NCBI GenBank assembly: GCA_021234155.1
Contig: JAJEKV010000053.1
Span: 4,926,488 to 4,990,487 of the forward strand
Length of the DNA: 64,000 bases
Source: Isoetes taiwanensis
Taxonomy: Eukaryota; Streptophyta; Lycopodiopsida; Isoetales; Isoetaceae
Direction of reading: 5' to 3'
Shown here: piece after piece, positions 1 to 11,275 of the stretch
How positions within the stretch are numbered: the stretch's first letter is position 1
Layout of the letters: every line of letters begins with the position of its first letter
Position numbers and translations under genes: made by a program
The notes under the pieces: generated by a model
Seen by the model: the letters and a program-made list of their open reading frames with translations, nothing else
What the model was told of the DNA's origin: nothing
The model's database searches: none

Positions 1-13
1 TTGTCGCCCAAGA

Positions 14-1320
14 TTTTGAAACATGCAATATGAAGACTTGAGGCTCTATCAAAATAATTAATCTCCCAATAAGAATGCTTTAACCAATGCAACCAAGAAG
101 CTAACGTGTTTAGTTTTTCTATTGAATCTATGTTTTTTTCTACAATAACCCATTTAATTATTTTAGGGGTATGGTCTATGGTCTCAGGAATGGTGATTTT
201 ATGCATTCATATAAAATCCCCCTAGAACCCCATGTGATTGTGCTACTTATGATTGGGGGCACTATGATTTTGAAACATGAAATACAGGTTTGACTAAGGT
301 TTTGAAACATGCAATACGAAGACTCGAGCCTCTACAAAAATAATTCAATATCCTAATAAGAATGCTTTAACCAGTGGTCTTAAGAATGGTAATTTATGCA
401 TTTATATCAAATCCCCCTAGAACCCCCTGTGATTGTTCTATTTAATGATTGGGGGCACCTATTATTTTGAAATAGGAAATACAGGTTTGCCACAGGTTCT
501 GAAACATGCAATAAGAAGGCTCGAGCCTCTATCAAAATAATTCAATATCCTAATAAGGAAGCTTTAACCAATGCAATCAGCAAGTTAACATATATTGAAT
601 CTATATTTTCTTTTTCTTTTTTTCTTTTTTTTTTAGCTCATTCAATTGTCTCAGGGATGGTAAATTATGCATACATATCAAATCCCCCTGGAACCTCTAT
701 GATTGCGCTACATATTCTAAGCGAGGTACGCCCTGGACTACCTCAATCGTCGGATCCGTCCATCCTATGGTCCAGATGTATGTTGGGGCCTCTGGGCACC
801 TCTCATTTTGATTAAGCCACTTATGATTGGGCCACCTATGATTTTGAAATATAAATTACAGGTTCCCCTAAGGTTTTGAAATATGTAATATGAAGACTTA
901 GTGGCCCACCGAACTGGGAAAAATGCCGCCCACATTTGATATTATCAGATTTCTGGATTTTTTGAAGCCTACTTTCCAGATTTCTTTGGATTTTTTTGCA
1001 AAAATGACCGGAAAATTGCCTGAATTTTTTTTATCTAATCAAAAAATTTTAAGGATGGCCGGAGTTTTCGGAAGAAACCCCCGATTTTCGATCCATGCTC
1101 AAGCCTCTACCAAAATAATGCAATATGCTGATAAAAATTCTTTAACCAATGCAACCAGCAAGCTAACATGTTTATTTTTTCTATTGAATCTATGTTTCTT
1201 TTATGTAATAACCCAATCAATTGTTTTAGGGGTATGGTCTATAGTCTTCGGAATGGTGATTTATGCATCCATATCAAATCCCCTGGAACCCCCTGTGATT
1301 GTGCTACATATTGACATTAA
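14..1320. repeat. Decayed tandem array of about 285-bp units
   Basis: Four diverged copies begin near 14, 299, 497 and 875, each with a variant of TTTTGAAACATGCAATA. They run through AAGAATGCTTTAACCAATGCA and a segment like AAATCCCCCTAGAACCCC to the next copy. Copy 1 is about 285 bp, copy 2 is shortened, copy 3 carries extra sequence at about 716-835, and copy 4 is split by about 190 bp of unrelated sequence (899-1090). No coding content is recognisable; the open frame at 923-1336 lies inside copy 4 and is not credible as a gene. The array may continue to the left of the window. Confidence 0.75.
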
Positions 1321-1330
1321 CAACAGACAA

Positions 1331-2139
1331 GTGTGAGCAACATTTGCATGAGACCTTGCGAGAATGTAGCCTTTGAAGTGCATCATTAATTACGAAGTTA
1401 TATGCCTGGTAATTTTCTCCTTGGCCATCTTGCCAATGCAACTTAAATTATATTCAACCAAGTCTAGCAATCCAACTCCAACAAAAAGTCAATAAGTTTA
1501 ACCAACCTTAGTCTAAATATTAACGTGCCTATGAAAGCCGTATATAACACTAAGGTTGCTTTTATAGGATATGTGTTCAGGATGAATTAAAGTCGAAACC
1601 ATATGGATTCAACCCAGTCAACATACCTTCAATCAAGGTTTGAAATGTAATAACACCTTATCTATCACTAGCTAGAGAGACATTAATTGGAAACATTTGC
1701 TCCAATTGTCAAGGTGGGCACCAAAAGATTGATAATGGAAGTTGCATTTCACTAGAAATAAAGGGGGGAGGGGGGAAAGAGGTATCTATTAAATAAGAAA
1801 TATAAAACAAAATTTATAGATCATCTTGGACCAAGGGTTACTTGGTTCACTAGATTGAGTTCTATATGACCTCGGATCCCCATGAAGCATGCAATGGCAT
1901 GCAACGTAAAATGAATGGGAGCAGAACCTTTAGAGCCACAACACTATGAGGTGGTTTACATAATAAATAAAGCATGGAGACATTGAATTAGCTTAGTAAT
2001 AATTATTTGCTCTGCAAGGAGTTCATTGCAGATCCTATATAAATGATGGCTTTGGCCAAGAAAAGCCATAGATCCTACAAAAATTGATCAATTTGCTAGA
2101 AATCATGCAATTGGCATCAATACGCATATATATACATGA
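1331..2139. other. Intergenic, nothing recognised
   Basis: AT-rich DNA with short homopolymer runs, such as the G/A-rich run near 1761-1780. No coding frame, RNA gene or clear repeat could be supported. Confidence 0.5.
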
Positions 2140-2148
2140 TTAATGATA

Positions 2149-2233
2149 GGGAAAATTGTAAAATTGCCCCTGTATTTTTCTCTAATTGTAAAAATGACCT
2201 CATATCTAGAGTAATTGTCAAAATACCCTTTTT
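2149..2233 (+). repeat. MULE left terminal inverted repeat
   Basis: It pairs with 3010-3098 on the opposite strand. The outer 10 bases match except for the last, and the internal TTGCCC, ATGACC and ATACCC boxes keep the same spacing as in the right arm. Confidence 0.8.
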
Positions 2234-2637
2234 GTGCTTTTCACGGCAGTTCTTATCTTCTCTTCTCCCCTGTATCTTCTAGATCGCCTTCACTGCTTCT
2301 AGAATCTCCCGATTATAATGCAGACTCTTCCTCTAGTCTGCCGAATCAATCATCTGCAAGTCGAGTTCCTGTCTGCAGCAAATCGAAGTCAAAGCCCTTC
2401 CTCAAATCAACGCACTGCCGCTTTGCTTTCCGTTGTCTGCACTTGTCGCTTTCTGCACAGGCCACGCTACTTACAGGCTGCTTACAGACCGTTTCTATGA
2501 TAAGGACATCAACAGAGCAGATTCCAGTCCTATTCCGTCTCCCTACAACAGATTTTGCCCTCAAAGCTGAATCCATCATATTACAAAGTGATTTTTTTCT
2601 AGAATTCCACAGAGGTGGACGATCTAAAGTAATAGAG

Positions 2638-2739
2638 ATGTTCAATCTAGTGTGGTTTGGCAAAGCAGATGAGCTTTCAAAGTTACTAAAAGATAGTCCG
2701 AATATGGTGGCGGTGAAAAACAGTGAGAATAAGAGATAA
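2638..2739 (+). pseudogene. Possible captured ankyrin-repeat fragment inside the MULE
   Basis: The last 33 codons of an open frame (2215-2739) read like one ankyrin helix-turn-helix: a WFGKADELSKLLKDSPN core followed by a VKNSE-like loop. Plant ankyrin proteins often open with a similar 'small-hydrophobic, LxxLL, P-x-V' pattern. Only one partial repeat is visible and the frame stops at once, so this is a fragment at best. The upstream part of the frame (Ser-rich) is not recognised. The match is by eye to the family consensus and could be chance. Confidence 0.3.
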
Positions 2740-3009
2740 AATGGGTGGATCCACAAAGGACGGAACCCATCTGTAAGGAAACCAACAGATTTCTTCACAA
2801 CAGTATGTCTTTATTTTTTGCAAGTTTCTGTACTTATGGAACTGCCGATTTTGCCCATATACTAGAACGATTTGGTTGGATACATGTCCAAGCAAGTTGA
2901 GGATATTGTATTCGAGAGTTCACAGTTAAAACTTCTGTACAGTTGCGAAGATGGAAATTGTTTTCCCAAGTTGAATCCGATTTTGGGATTGACGCTTTTG
3001 GAGTCGTAT

Positions 3010-3098
3010 CCAATACAGGGGCATTTTAACAAATTCCAAAAATACAAGGGCATTATAACAATTTCAAACAAAAAGAAGGGCATTTTTAGAATTTTCCC
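3010..3098 (-). repeat. MULE right terminal inverted repeat
   Basis: Read on the minus strand it starts GGGAAAATTCTAAAAATGCC and parallels the left arm box by box (ATGCCC three times). Small indels separate the two arms. Confidence 0.8.
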
Positions 3099-3107
3099 TT
3101 AATGATA

Positions 3108-3475
3108 TCGATACAACAGAATAGTGAAATAGGTGATCAAGTTATATTCACAAAACCTTTAGGCATAGCCGAACAAGATCAGCAATTGGAATCAAACTTG
3201 GAGGCCAACGAGAAGTTACAACAATGAGATTCAAGCTTGAAGTTACCAGTTCACCCTTAATGGAAGCTTGACAGCAGTAGAGATAACCTTTATTTATCAG
3301 CATAACCGTAACCTTCCAACCATTGTCGTTTTCTTAACTGTAGCTGTTCAAGTTCAAGAGTTACTTTGCACGGATTTTCCAAAATTATGGATGTTGGTGT
3401 AAATACTTCCGCATGATAGTTTTAAGAAGGAATCTTATGCGCGTCATTAGGAGAATGTGTACTTCCTGTCAATTA
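3108..3475. other. Intergenic, downstream of the coiled-coil gene
   Basis: No gene recognised. This stretch must hold the 3' UTR and poly(A) region of the minus-strand gene that ends at 3476; no strong AATAAA signal in that direction was noted. Confidence 0.45.
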
Positions 3476-6400
3476 TTAAATTCCGTTTAAAGAACTCCTG
3501 ACCCTCGTGTAGGAGCTAATAATACGCTGCCGAATCTGGGTAATTAAAAAGTCAATTGCCTCGAGCAAACTTTGAGTCCCAGTTGCACTGCAAGCAACAG
3601 AACGTTCAACATACTCATCAGGCAACAAATTTCAAAAGAGAATCCTTTATATAATAATAACCACCTGTTCTCTCTAATAGCCTGCAAAATATCCTTTATG
3701 TCTATGTCTTCAGGCACAAGCTGCAAAATATAAAGAATCACAAATGGGATGTTCAAAGGATGAAGTAGAACATAGCATTTTGTAAGATAGTAGTGTACAA
3801 AATTTTGCATGGCAAGCTGCTTACCTTAACTTGTTGAAGAGATCGTGATTTATTGTCAATTTTGAGCTGTATCTGATGTGTAATGAACTCAGTATTAGAA
3901 ACTTCTCCAATAGGTTGGCTAAAGCAGCTTGGTAGAAAAGTCTTTAGCTGCAATTCCATGTATCCATTTGAAATTTCTTTCACCGATATTCCTTTCAAAG
4001 ATTCTAGGAAGCTAGTCTCTTGCTGGTACCTGCACCATAAAGTATCTTATATTGCTACTTCAGCAATGATATGCATCAAGCATGCTAATTTGGCAATGAA
4101 CAGCATACTTGTTTTTTATATTTTGTATCCTTTCAAGCTCCTTTAACTCTTTGCCTTTAGCCTCAATCTGCCACTCAACTTGTAACCTCTGTAAATAAAC
4201 TGATGATATAAGCCTGTGAAACAAGCTGAAGCATGTGCAATGACAGCTAGAAAGGGATGCATGCATCTACCAAGCAACCTCAGCATTTGTAGTAAAGAAT
4301 AGAATGGGTGAAACCTACATCAGGAATAGAAGTAAATGGAAATTTGAAAGTTTTCAATAATTCATAATGCATGACAATTATGAACTGCTATAAGATACTT
4401 CACAAAAGATGTTGAATTTTGGATATCAAGAATTTTGCTTGATTACACAGAGGAATGGTTCTTTGCCAGACTGTCATGACCATTTCCCTCGTTTTATAAA
4501 CTGCTCAAGGCATCACCACACCAGAATGTATTATTTGCCCAACTCAAGTAACTATGTGTTAATTCTTCAAAAGAATTATTTTCATTAAAGAAATTTTTCC
4601 TTCATTCAAAACTATTTACCGTGGTGTCAATACGATTATATTACCTAGTGCAATGCTATGACTTTTCTAGTCTCGATCACCTTTTCTAGTGTTCTTCATT
4701 TCGTATGCTAATTATAGTCTCCATCACTTTGCCGAATTTGGAACTCCAAATCATATAACTTAGAAGGCCAAGAAACATCAACATATAAATATGCAAAAGT
4801 GACACTACCTCCCAGTAGCAATCGTCAATTCTCTCCTTCAGTTGTGCAATCTCCTCATCAGTCTCATTTCCCGGATGCACAACAAAGCCCTATAAAAGTA
4901 AAGAAACTACAATGAGACTATCATTGAAATGCGCTTTGTTTTGAGTTTACTAAAGATGACATGTCTCACATCTAACAACAACATAGAATCTCGTGAAGCC
5001 GATCATAGATGCTCATATATATTCATACAAAATATCAAGTTCAGGCAGCTTTCCCCCAAAACTTTCTAGCCTCATCATAGAAAGCTGCGAGGGACCGTGG
5101 TTTTGCCATTCAAAAGACTAGCACCATGGGGTTCATTCTGTAACTACTTGCTAGATTTGCATGGCACCTTCAAAGCTAGGAGGACATTGAGGACGTTTCT
5201 AGATGATTTAGTCTCATAGACATAAAGCATCAACAAAATCGTTCTTTCTTTCTAGTGGGGTGGCATACAAGATGCTGATTCAGTGGCAATGACTCCCATC
5301 AAAACATTTTCATCACATCTTCTCCCATTTCCCATAATAAACCAGTCTTCTTCCAGGTACCCCTTCCTTTCTATGCATCAAGAACACATCACCTGCCTAG
5401 GGGCCAAATAAACAATGCAGTCTGAAGTAGCAACTGTGCCAATCCAGATTTTCATATTTAGGTTATTAAATAGAGTTGTCTGAAGCCCTTAACAACCACC
5501 TGAACAGTTATTCCTGCAACCATGAATAAGTAGCCCCAATACTGTTTATCCTGACATGAGGAGTGAACATGTAGCTCCTGTTACTCGTTAGCTAGTTTTC
5601 TCGTGGGTAAAGATAACATAGTTCTACTCTCTTTGAGCTATCTTCCAATCATCATGCATGTATTGATCTTTAAAGACTATCAGGTCCTCCTAAGCATGAC
5701 TTAGGTACCCAATATAAGCACGTTGCAAACCTTTTCATAGTCTTCTAAATATTGTCGACTCGACTTCAAAATTGCTTCCAAATTTTCTGCATCTGTAATT
5801 TTCGACAATGACCAGAGTATTGCCACTTAACAAATTCATTGATAGGCATCTAGATAAAAATTCGACCTTTTACAATTGTCTTTATTATATCCTGTATCTC
5901 CTGAGTCATATTACATGTGCTAGCTTTAGCAGTTTCAAGGCTCCTTTTCAAATCATTTGCATCTTCATCTGCACATGGCAACAAACTTGTCACGTATAAA
6001 GGGAACAGCACATCTACAAGATGCAACAATAATTGCCTTCAAATTGGAAATACCAGTCTAGCAGTGCAAACGAGGACCTTCATTGATATAAAGTTCATTA
6101 CATACAATGCATGACGATACCATACCAACACACACTATTTGAAATGCCATCAGTAAATGATAATAGTTGCTGGTTTCAATTTCGCCTACAAATTTGAACG
6201 TCTAAAATTCTAAAATCAGTGCAATTACTTTATCAGCACTGCACAGAAATATGAACTTCATAAGCTTCTTTTGCGACCTACTCATCCTTTTATAGTGCTA
6301 GAAATGTTTCAGATTCGCCTACCGTCATCATCAACAGAAGATCCATCACAAAAAGAACCTAATGTGCCTTCTTCCAAGTGCTTGATAAATAAGTCCCTTG

Positions 6401-6796
6401 CTGCGAGGTCAATGTATTCGGACTCGAGCTGTGAAATCTCATCCTACAAGAAAAAAACAACTGTTTGAAAGAAATGTAAAACTGCTAGATTTAGGTTCAT
6501 GCGAACAAGCTGGGCAGCTACCTTCAACCCTGTCAGGGTGGCACCATTGAACTGCATTTCAGCCTGCTGTTTTACAGCATCCAGTTTTACGAGGGTCCTG
6601 TGAACTTTAAATATTTCCTTAATCTAAGCGTTGGAAAAAAAAGGGCAATCCAATACCTCTCAGCGTTTTCCATTTCTTCCCTTAGTTTTGCAGCCTCTGT
6701 TTTGCTCTTATCATCTTCTGCTGACATCTTCGATGCTGAAAGCGTTAGTGAAATATCGTCAAAATTAAGGAGCCTTGCCTTTAGCGAGTCGTCCAT
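3476..6796 (-). CDS. Ten-exon gene for a 344-residue coiled-coil protein, kinetochore-like but unassigned
   Basis: I built this model by hand. Exons on the minus strand are 6657-6796, 6522-6597, 6323-6443, 5867-5968, 5731-5792, 4809-4889, 4109-4188, 3825-4029, 3665-3720 and 3476-3587. Every intron is GT-AG, the phases agree, and the total is 1035 nt (344 codons plus stop). Residues about 25-95 and 115-200 are rich in E, K, Q and L with heptad-like spacing, suggesting two coiled coils. The last 130 residues look globular: 'YMELQLKTFLPS', then 'LVPEDIDIKDIL', then a helix 'LLEAIDFLITQIRQRI'. Coiled coil followed by a small alpha/beta domain is the layout of RWD-type kinetochore proteins, but I could not match a named family. 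The ATG at 6796 is preferred because the in-frame extension upstream runs through an E2F-type promoter site. No frameshift or internal stop remains, so the gene looks intact. Confidence 0.78.
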
Positions 6797-6818
6797 GACG
6801 CTAGTTTCCTGAGAAGTA

Positions 6819-6830
6819 TTTGGCGCCAAA
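6819..6830. promoter_or_regulatory. Palindromic E2F-type site
   Basis: TTTGGCGCCAAA is a perfect 12-bp palindrome holding the plant E2F/DP consensus TTTSGCGC on both strands. It lies 23-34 bp upstream of the chosen ATG of the coiled-coil gene. E2F sites at this distance are typical of plant S-phase and cell-cycle genes. No binding data are implied. Confidence 0.6.
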
Positions 6831-6928
6831 TTTGAGAGCAAAGGGTAGAATGCCAAATACTGTATTCGGGTTACTCGGAATTTGTTATAGGGGTGGGAAT
6901 ATGCTCTTGATTTTTTAGTCTTGTTGTA

Positions 6929-7008
6929 GAAATATACTCTGGTCATTCAAAGTGAAAAAATATATTCAGAAATATACTCAGTCATTCAAACTGAAAAGTA
7001 TTTCTTTT
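6929..7008. repeat. Tandem duplication of a 40-bp unit
   Basis: GAAATATACTCTGGTCATTC at 6929 recurs at 6969 with a 2-base gap and a few changes. It lies 130-210 bp upstream of the coiled-coil gene start and may fall in its promoter. Confidence 0.7.
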
Positions 7009-8427
7009 CTTGTTTTTCTTCGTGTATTTCTTTGCTGCTGACATGTTGGAACCATTGAAATGAATCTACTGTTGGATGGCAGACAGACGTTGGTGTTCAT
7101 GGCATCACTTCAAGCATTGAACGGATTTTAAGCTAGTGCTACTGTTCATGGTGTATTTGCAGGCTTTTCCATGGATTCAAACAACTTGCAAATGACTAGG
7201 ATCAAAAATAATAAAAGGTAAATTTACGAAAACAACCAATGTGCAGCATTATTTTATTCAGGAGATATTTGTCGAGCAGATAAACTGATGAGCTCTCTTA
7301 GTGTCTAACTTGCAATAACTGGGGATTGCAGGTGATTGCAGTTGAACCTAGACGTACTCGGGTAGGCCATTTCTGATTAGGGTATACACAAAGTCTCTTT
7401 GATTTGTGATTAGATTACTCATAACATTCGACATTTTGTGCTTCATCTGATTGAGAAAGCAAAATCTGTGATAATGTGCTCTATTAATTGTCACCAAATT
7501 CTCAAGTAATGCTTTAGTACATCGCCATTTTCTTGATCAAGTTTAGGAACTGCAAATTGTAAGTGGTAAATTGCTTTTAAAGCACGCAATATTACTCAAC
7601 TTCTATCTTATGTCTTATTACGACCAGTAGTGATCTATATTAGAATCATTGCTCAGCCATTGTAGTGTTCATTTATTCTGCATCTTCTTATTATTTGTAG
7701 ATTGTGAAAGATTAGAGGCAACAAGTTGCAGCATTTGACACTAGAAGAAAGAAAGTATGGGCAGAATCTACATTTCCTTGCATTCTTTTTCTAAGATCGT
7801 ACAGTGTACCATTGCTTTCAGATGAAGGGCATAACCCATATGCTCCTGCATTGTTTGTTTTAAGATCAAGCAGTTATGGATATGCGAGTTCTTATATTGC
7901 GGGTAAAATATTCATTTTCGTCTATCATCGGCTTATAGCAGAATTTCTGCTGTATACTAATGTGGGCAGCTCAGACCTTTCTTCATATGCAGATCACTCT
8001 TGAATGACCTTAAAAGCCATGCGAAGAAAGGTATAAACTGAATAAATGCACGTATAGTATTCAACTCGTCATTGTATTAAGATATTTCATAATATTTACA
8101 CGTCTCATCACTTAGAACTGAAAAGGCTTGTCTAGTGGCACTGGCAATGGGCTTACGATTTCAGAAAACAGAAAATGAAGCAGCCAATGAAACTTCCCAC
8201 AAATAGGCAGAATGAAGTTCTCTAATGCCAGAATTGTCCTTGTCCAAGAGTACGAATATGGTCGAAGCAGCAAATGAAACTTCCTGTGCCCAGAATATCG
8301 ATAGAATCAAGCACCACAAATATTGGCATAGTCAAGTTTTAATAGTACATTATGAATTCTATGGTTGGCCTTTGAATTTGTGGAATGTTTCCGTATGGTC
8401 CAATATTATTGTGTCAAATATTCCATA
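7009..8427. other. Intergenic between two divergent genes
   Basis: This stretch separates the minus-strand coiled-coil gene from the plus-strand P450. Short open frames (for example 7812-8003 and 8225-8428) show no conserved motif. No repeat or RNA gene recognised. Confidence 0.5.
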
Positions 8428-8587
8428 ATATAATATCATGCCAGTTTAGATAACGTATTGGACCACAACTGTGTGTGCTATGTTGGTGTTGTGTGTGCTT
8501 CCGAGCTAACAAACACTATAAGTCTCTTCTTTTCTTTGCTTCTTCTTGTGTCTTTTAGGCTTTTGGATGTAGTGGATTATTGTTGCA
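8428..8587 (+). promoter_or_regulatory. Probable core promoter and 5' leader of the P450 gene
   Basis: An AT-rich TATA-like stretch (ATAATATAATATC, about 8427-8439) lies about 150 bp before the ATG, followed by a T/C-rich leader near 8520-8560. The position is sensible but the element is weak and the start site is a guess. Confidence 0.3.
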
Positions 8588-10243
8588 ATGGATCAAGCTT
8601 GGTTAGCCATTGGAGTGCTTTTCCTTTTCTTCCTCTCTTATGTTACTCTTGAACAAAGGAAAAAAAGAGCCCAAATTCCATCTCCTCCATCACTCCCTCT
8701 CATTGGCCATCTCCATCTCCTCTCTAATTTGCTTCATCATGATCTCGGTCGTCTTTCAATTCGTTATGGTCCCATCTTCTCCCTTCGTCTTGGCTTTGTC
8801 AATTGTGTGGTGGCTTCATCTCCTCAAATGGCCAAGGAATTTCTTAAGAACTATGATGTCAACTTCTCCTCTAGGCCCGTGCTTGATGTAGGTAGAATCC
8901 TTTTCTACAATTGTATGGACATGTTATTTTGTCAATATGGAGATCATTGGAAACATCTAAGAAAAATATGCGCCCAACAGCTATTTACCACAAAGCGACT
9001 AAAAGAAACAATGCAAATTAGAGTTGAAGAGATCTCTGCCACCCTACATTCTATTATGAATGCTAGTCTTGCAAATAGAGTTGTGGATCTAGACTTTGAA
9101 ATGTCTAACCTTGCCAATAATGTGATCACTAGGATGTCATTTGGCAAGAAATTCTTCAGACAAGGCAATGAAGAAGGTGCAAATCGGTTCAAGGAGATGG
9201 CACGTGAAGCATTTGATTTATTGGGTGCATTCAATATAGGGGATTATTTGCCATTTTTATTGAGGTTTGATATACAAGGATATAGACGGAAGATGCAGGC
9301 TTTGCACTTGGAATTAGATGTTGTTTTGCAAAAAATTCTTGATGACGAACTGCAAGCAATTATAAATGGCAAAACGGATGAAGCAGACAACTTGGTGAGG
9401 GTATTACTCCAAGTAGGTGACCAGGCAGGAGAAGTGAAGCTAGAGCATGCAGCAATTAAGGCAGTTATTGAAGTAAGCAGGAATCTTCTTTAAGTAACGA
9501 AGAACAAAAAAATAACTAATATTTATGTCTTACGGGATTTAACTAGTATTTATGTGGTACATACTTACAAAAATAAATTCTTCAAGTAATGGAGAACCAT
9601 AAATAACTAATATTTATGTGGTATTTACTTACAGGACATAATATTGGCTGGGACCGATACAGTATCTACAACTATACAATGGGCACTTGCAGAGCTCCTT
9701 CGATCTCCTTGGATAATGCAAAGGGCCCAACAAGAATTGGACAACGTGGTCGGATGTGAGCGTCCTGTAGAAGAAGATGACATTCATAACCTACCTTTTT
9801 TAATGGCCATTATGAAGGAAACATTTAGGCTTCATCCTGCAGGGCCTGTGTTAGGACCTCATGAATCAAGCCAGGATTGCATTGTAGAAGGTTATCATAT
9901 CCCAAAAGGCACCCGATTGATGGTGAACGTCTGGCAGATGGGAAGAGATCCCAAAGTATGGAAGAACCCCGAGGTATTTGATCCTGACAGATTTAGCAAC
10001 ATCAACATAGACGTGAAGGGTAGGGATTTTGAGCTTATTCCTTTTGGATCAGGAAAACGAATTTGCCCTGGTATGTCCTTAGGACATGCAATGGTGCATA
10101 TAGTTTTGGCTCGTCTACTACAAAGCTTCAACTGGAAAACTGTTGCAGAAGTTGATATGAGCGAGAGATTTGGTCTGTCAATGCGAATGGCAAAACCCTT
10201 GCTTACAATTGCAACGCCTCGTTCAAATTTCGTCTTATGCTAG
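8588..10243 (+). CDS. Cytochrome P450, CYP71 clan (A-type), two exons, 497 residues
   Basis: Exons are 8588-9472 (295 codons) and 9635-10243 (202 codons plus stop), joined by a phase-0 GT-AG intron just before the oxygen-binding I helix. This is the conserved intron position of plant A-type P450s. The start is the ATG at 8588, followed by a hydrophobic anchor (about residues 4-20), a basic stretch (RKKR), then the proline hinge PSPPSLPLIG (31-40), so the enzyme should sit on the cytosolic face of the ER. Key motifs are intact: C-helix W121-x3-R125, I-helix AGTDT (300-304), ExxR with E357 and R360, FDPDRF in the PERF region, and haem loop FGSGKRICPG (432-441) with C439 as haem ligand. Length is normal for the family. 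The gene should encode an NADPH-P450-reductase-dependent monooxygenase. Similarity is spread over CYP71, CYP75 and CYP82-type enzymes and the substrate cannot be told. No pathway neighbours are present. Confidence 0.95.
9486..9634 (+). repeat. Duplicated segment within the P450 intron
   Basis: The intron holds two copies of a unit beginning TTCTTTAAGTAACGAAGAAC (9486) and TTCTTCAAGTAATGGAGAAC (9579). ATAACTAATATTTATG and a TACTTACA acceptor-like end also recur. The first acceptor-like end reads ACTTACAA and the used one ACTTACAG, so only the second copy gives a good splice site. Confidence 0.7.
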
Positions 10244-11275
10244 CCATATATATTATCTATAGCATAGTGAGATGGGTAAAGTATCATTCTATAAGGTTTG
10301 ATCATATATGCTAAGTTGTATTGTGAGCCTCTCGATTATCTTATTACTATTAAGGTCTCAAAAAACCTTTTAACCTTTTGGGTTTTTTAACCCTGATACT
10401 AATATACTTATTGTTCTAATGTATTAAACTCCAATGTCCTTTTGGTCTTTATAGACACGGAAGCCATTCAATTCAATGTTGTTAACATCAATAACAATGC
10501 ATAGAGGGTTATTCAATTTTAACAGAGAATTATTTTGGAGGTTATTAGTTTGGGATAGTAATTCAAAAGTGGTGTTTTTGTGCCAAAACATTTGTTTCTC
10601 AATAAGAAGTTGTGAGTTTAAATCTTTTCTTATTTATTATGTGGACTCCATTATCACTTCGTAACAGCCTAAACAGATATCAACAAAAACAATAATAAGT
10701 TGATAGGCTTTTTTAAATTAAAAAAAAAAATTATTGTCCATGGAGATCAAAAGGTTCTGGACTCAAATACAAGTGTTGTGAGTTAAAATCTCTTTTCATT
10801 CATTTATGGACTTCATTATCTCTTTGCACAAATATGTTAAACAAAGACAATAGTTAATTGAAAAATGACCTGGCTGGTGACCTGAAGTTCAATGAGTCAT
10901 TTCTTATGATATGCCAATATATTCCCAATCCCACTGTGAGATAAGGATTTGATTTGACTAAGGAACCAATAAAACGACTAGCAGTAGGATAGACTTGGGG
11001 TAAAGGGAGCGCCATGTCAAGGCCGAAGAGTGAGGGTGCCACTCATCTAGATGGGACTTGCCACCCTAGTATGATGGAGAAATCTAAAGTTAGGACTTTT
11101 TAGTTTTTATTTTCCTTTGATGACTTTTAGAGATGCTTTTGAGGAATTGAAGACATTTGGATATTGATTTTTGTTATGTTGCAATGCCATGTTTATGACC
11201 TATTTTTGTAAATTTTGGAGCCTTTGAATACTTGAAGGTTCAATTTTGAAGAACTTGTCGGAACGTCGAGTAATT
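10244..11275. other. Intergenic downstream of the P450; possible old repeat pair
   Basis: No gene recognised. Two similar stretches, both starting with GTTGTGAGTT (10609 and 10774) and leading into a 'ggact(c/t)cattatc' motif, suggest an old duplicated element. The second is preceded by a tRNA-like GTCCATGGAGATCAAAAGG at 10737. The family is not identified. Confidence 0.35.

Larger units (their letters stand above)
2149..3098. mobile_element. Non-autonomous Mutator-like element (MULE), 950 bp, with 9-bp TSD
   Basis: The element begins GGGAAAATTGTAAAATTGCC and ends with the inverse, AGAATTTTCCC. It is flanked by an exact 9-bp direct repeat TTAATGATA (2140-2148 and 3099-3107). Long terminal inverted repeats and 9-bp target duplications are the hallmarks of the Mutator superfamily. 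The inverted repeats reach about 85-89 bp with small gaps, and each holds three spaced copies of an AATTGTNAAAATGCCC-like motif. No transposase is present, so it would need an autonomous partner. The interior contains sequence that looks captured, so it may be a Pack-MULE. The perfect TSD argues for a fairly recent insertion. Confidence 0.88.

Noticed and set aside
923-1336. 137-codon frame as a gene
   Set aside because: It spans a decayed tandem-repeat copy and an insertion within it; composition is AT-driven and no motif is seen.
2215-2739. 174-codon open frame as a host gene
   Set aside because: It lies wholly inside the MULE, starts in its terminal repeat from a non-ATG context, and its main part is low-complexity Ser-rich sequence without a known domain.
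3588-3664. Frameshift near the end of the coiled-coil gene
   Set aside because: A 77-nt GT-AG intron restores the frame and makes the whole CDS 1035 nt, an exact multiple of three.
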